Origin: Seohaeicola_A nanhaiensis
Lineage (GTDB): Bacteria; Pseudomonadota; Alphaproteobacteria; Rhodobacterales; Rhodobacteraceae
NCBI RefSeq assembly: GCF_042654245.1
Contig: NZ_JBHSGI010000031.1
Location: 62,001 to 126,000 of the forward strand
Length of the DNA stretch: 64,000 nt
Direction of reading: 5' to 3'
The translations under genes were made by a program, and so were the position numbers. Below, piece after piece: positions 61,750 through 64,000 of this stretch. The notes beneath the pieces were generated by a model. The model made no database searches, was not told the DNA's origin, and worked only from the letters and a program-made list of their open reading frames with translations. How positions within the stretch are numbered: position 1 is the stretch's first letter; each line of letters begins with the position of its first letter.

Positions 61750-62895
61750 ATGCAGACTCCTCCTCCAGAAACCGCCGATATCCTGGTCATCGGGGGAGGC
61801 ATTGCCGGTGCCTCGGTCGCGGCCGAACTTGCGGCTTCGGCCCGTGTCATCCTGCTCGAACGCGAAAGCCAGACGGGTTATCACACCACCGGTCGTTCGG
61901 CGGCGGTGTTTGCGCCCTGCTATGGGCCGACCCCGATCCGGCAGTTGACCGTCGCATCGGAACCGTTTTTTCGCGAGCCTCCAGAAGGGTTTACGTCAAA
62001 CCCCCTGTTCTCGCCCCGCCCGGTGCTGATGATCGCACGCGACGACCAGCGCGCCGCGCTGGACCGGCTGACGGAGGATGTCGCCTCGCAGACAGAGGTC
62101 GAGCGGTTTGACGGCGAGGCGCTGGCAGCTTGCCAGCCGTTGCTGCGCCCCGGTTATGCCAGCGCCGGAATGATGGACCGTCAGGGGCAGGACATCGACG
62201 TGCACGCCCTGCACAGCGGCTATCTGCGAATGTTGCGGGCGCGTGGCGGGCGGGTGGTGACCAATGCCGAGGTGGCGGGTCTGGCGCATGACGGGACCGA
62301 CTGGCGGGTCGAAACGAGGGGGGGTGATTTCCGTGCACCACTCGTCATCAATGCGTCGGGCGCCTGGGCAGATGTGATCGGTGCCATGGCGGGGGCCGGA
62401 GAGATCGGGCTGGTGCCGAAGCGCCGTACCGCCATGACCATCGCCGACCATCCGACCGTCCGTACCGCCGGGCTGCCGATCACCATCGACGTGGACGAGG
62501 AATTCTACCTCAAGCCCGATGCCGGCCGCCTGCTGATCTCGCCGGCCGATGCGACACCGTCCGAGCCCTGCGACGCGCAGCCGGACGAGATGGACATCGC
62601 GATCGGCGCCGACCGGATCATGACCGCCTTTGATCTGACCATCCGACGGATCGAAAGCAGCTGGGCGGGACTGCGCAGTTTCGTTGCCGACAAGGCACCG
62701 GTCGCGGGATTCTCGGACCGCGTGCCGGGGTTCTTCTGGCTTGCGGGTCAGGGCGGCTATGGCATCCAGTCCGCCCCTGCCCTCGCGGCCTTTGCCGCCA
62801 ACAGCGTTCTCGGGTTGCCGCCGTCCGAGCGCCTGCTTGCCACCGGATTCGATCCGGCCTCGCTGTCGCCCGAAAGATTGAGGTCCGCCGCATGA
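61750..62895 (+). CDS. FAD-dependent oxidoreductase, D-arginine dehydrogenase-like
   Basis: 381 residues, DAO superfamily. ILVIGGGIAGASVAAELA binds FAD. ERESQTGYHTTGRSAAVFAP, FYLKPDAGRLLISPADATP, SWAGLRSFVADKAPVAG and FFWLAGQGGYGIQSAPA closely follow D-arginine dehydrogenase (DauA) of Pseudomonas aeruginosa as I recall it. The reaction is oxidative deamination of a D-amino acid (basic ones favoured) to a 2-oxoacid plus ammonia. Its stop overlaps the TRAP permease ATG by ATGA, suggesting uptake of its substrate. Confidence 0.9.
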   Translation: MQTPPPETADILVIGGGIAGASVAAELAASARVILLERESQTGYHTTGRSAAVFAPCYGPTPIRQLTVASEPFFREPPEGFTSNPLFSPRPVLMIARDDQRAALDRLTEDVASQTEVERFDGEALAACQPLLRPGYASAGMMDRQGQDIDVHALHSGYLRMLRARGGRVVTNAEVAGLAHDGTDWRVETRGGDFRAPLVINASGAWADVIGAMAGAGEIGLVPKRRTAMTIADHPTVRTAGLPITIDVDEEFYLKPDAGRLLISPADATPSEPCDAQPDEMDIAIGADRIMTAFDLTIRRIESSWAGLRSFVADKAPVAGFSDRVPGFFWLAGQGGYGIQSAPALAAFAANSVLGLPPSERLLATGFDPASLSPERLRSAA

Positions 62896-64000
62896 TCTGG
62901 CTTGTTCCGCTTGCAGCCATCGCCCTGCTTGCCTCCGGTCTGGCCCTGGCCTATGTCATCGGCGGCGCGGCGATCCTGGCCTTCGTCGCCTCGGACAACA
63001 CCCGCTATCTCGCGGTCATGCCGCAGAAGATCTTTTCGCAGATCAGTGTCTTTTCGCTGCTTGCCATGCCGCTGTTCATCCTGGCCGGTGAGGTGATGAA
63101 CCGGGGGGGCGTGACCAAGGCGCTGATCGACGTGTCGATGGCGCTGGTCGGGCGCCTGCGCGGCGGGCTGGGCCATGTGAACATCATGACCTCGGTGTTC
63201 TTCGCGGGCATTTCCGGGTCGGCCGTGGCCGATGCCGCCGCGCTGTCGAACACCCTTGTCCCCGCCATGCGCGAGCGGGGCTATACGGCGGCCTATGCCG
63301 GCGCGATCACCGCGGCCTCGTCGATCATCGGCCCCATCGTGCCGCCCTCGATCATCCTGATCTTCTATGGCGCGCTGATGCAGACTTCGGTCGCGGCGCT
63401 GTTTGTCGCCGGGATCCTGCCGGGCCTCGTTCTCGCTGGGGCGCTGTTCATCGTGAACGGCTGGTATGCCTGGAAAGAGGATCACCCCCGCATCGAGAAG
63501 GCCGATGCGCCTGCGGTGCTGCCGGCGATCTGGCAGGCCCTGCCCGCCATGTGCCTGCCCGCCATCATCGTCGGCGGCATCGTCTTCGGCTGGATGACGC
63601 CGACCGAGGCCGCCGCCGTCGCGGTTGTCGCCGCCACGCTGGTCGCCTGGTTCTATACCGGCCTCAACCTGTCCGACATGTGGGAGGCCCTGTCGCGTAC
63701 CGCCGTGCTGACCGGGTCGATCTTCATGATCCTTTGCGCCGTTGCCGCCTTCAGCCACCTGCTGGCGCTGGAGCGGGCGCCCCAGGCGCTGGCGCAACTG
63801 GTGGACAGCATGGGCCTTGGCCCGGTCGGCTATCTGGTTGCGATGAACATTCTGTTCATCCTGGCCGGCATGGTGCTGGACGTGACCGTCGCGCTGGCCC
63901 TGCTGGTGCCCCTGCTGGCCCCGGTCGCGCTGGCCAATGGCGCGGATCCGGTCCACCTGGGCATCGTCATCTGCTTCAACCTGTCGATCGGGCTGGTTTC
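62892..64000 (+). CDS. dctM: TRAP transporter large permease DctM (third system), cut by window edge
   Basis: About 369 residues are visible; the C-terminus lies right of base 64000. FSLLAMPLFILAGEVMNRGG, VFFAGISGSAVADAAALSN and SSIIGPIVPPSIILIFYGAL are DctM signatures. It follows the flavoenzyme by an ATGA overlap, with no DctQ gene upstream, so the small permease and binding protein must be beyond the window or elsewhere. Confidence 0.92.
   Translation, partial: MIWLVPLAAIALLASGLALAYVIGGAAILAFVASDNTRYLAVMPQKIFSQISVFSLLAMPLFILAGEVMNRGGVTKALIDVSMALVGRLRGGLGHVNIMTSVFFAGISGSAVADAAALSNTLVPAMRERGYTAAYAGAITAASSIIGPIVPPSIILIFYGALMQTSVAALFVAGILPGLVLAGALFIVNGWYAWKEDHPRIEKADAPAVLPAIWQALPAMCLPAIIVGGIVFGWMTPTEAAAVAVVAATLVAWFYTGLNLSDMWEALSRTAVLTGSIFMILCAVAAFSHLLALERAPQALAQLVDSMGLGPVGYLVAMNILFILAGMVLDVTVALALLVPLLAPVALANGADPVHLGIVICFNLSIGLV

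Overview
The window is GC-rich, tightly packed DNA of a heterotrophic alphaproteobacterium, most probably of the Rhodobacterales/Roseobacter-Paracoccus type. I infer this from the codon bias, the DUF1289 gene, three sets of TRAP-transporter genes and the many ATGA stop/start overlaps. No rRNA, tRNA, CRISPR array, insertion sequence or phage gene was seen. Almost everything is transport, catabolic enzymes and the regulators that control them.

Region 1 (about 1-34.1 kb) looks like one catabolic island. It holds a PheA/TfdB-type flavoprotein hydroxylase, three cytochromes P450 with a single [2Fe-2S] ferredoxin, four SDRs, an epoxide hydrolase, an iron-ADH/maleylacetate-reductase-like enzyme, three NIPSNAP/EthD-like proteins, a SnoaL-like protein, a Liv-type ABC transporter, an MFS transporter and a TRAP transporter. 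A CoA-dependent set follows: acyl-CoA ligase, MaoC hydratase, two crotonases, a pair of acyl-CoA dehydrogenases, an MFE-2-like SDR, and a thiolase-like protein lacking the nucleophilic Cys next to a DUF35 Zn-ribbon/OB protein. The last group resembles the retro-aldol side-chain removal modules of steroid (Ltp2/ChsH2) and ibuprofen (IpfD/IpfE) degradation. I therefore infer a cyclic substrate carrying a branched acyl or isopropyl-type side chain. A GC-rich dyad, roughly TGTCCCC-N5/6-GGGGACA, recurs at ten places, nearly all in the gaps before the transcription units of this island. It is probably the operator of an undescribed regulon. A MarR regulator and a LuxR-type regulator lie inside the island, and their promoter regions share a second palindromic element.

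Region 2 (34-46.3 kb) carries a nitronate-monooxygenase-like gene, a homodimeric 2-oxoacid dehydrogenase E1 (AceE/MdeB type) divergent from an Lrp regulator, and a + strand array: CaiB-type CoA transferase, TRAP transporter (Q-M-P), acyl-CoA dehydrogenase, thiolase and acetyl-CoA hydrolase/transferase-type enzyme. It looks like uptake and beta-oxidation of an organic acid, but no dedicated hydratase or 3-hydroxyacyl-CoA dehydrogenase is in the array.

Region 3 (46.4-55.2 kb) has a GntR-controlled ribose-type ABC transporter with a PfpI/DJ-1 protein on the - strand. Divergent from it are an iron-dependent alcohol dehydrogenase, an aldehyde dehydrogenase and an arylformamidase-like hydrolase. 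Region 4 (55.2-61 kb) is a complete branched-chain 2-oxoacid dehydrogenase operon (small ACT-like ORF, E1 alpha, E1 beta, E2, E3) divergent from an Lrp/BkdR-type regulator. Region 5 (61-64 kb) is an XRE-cupin regulator divergent from a D-arginine-dehydrogenase-like flavoenzyme and a TRAP large permease that runs off the right edge.

Starts were chosen by Shine-Dalgarno spacing and protein alignment from memory. Family names come from visible motifs. Substrates are inference throughout.
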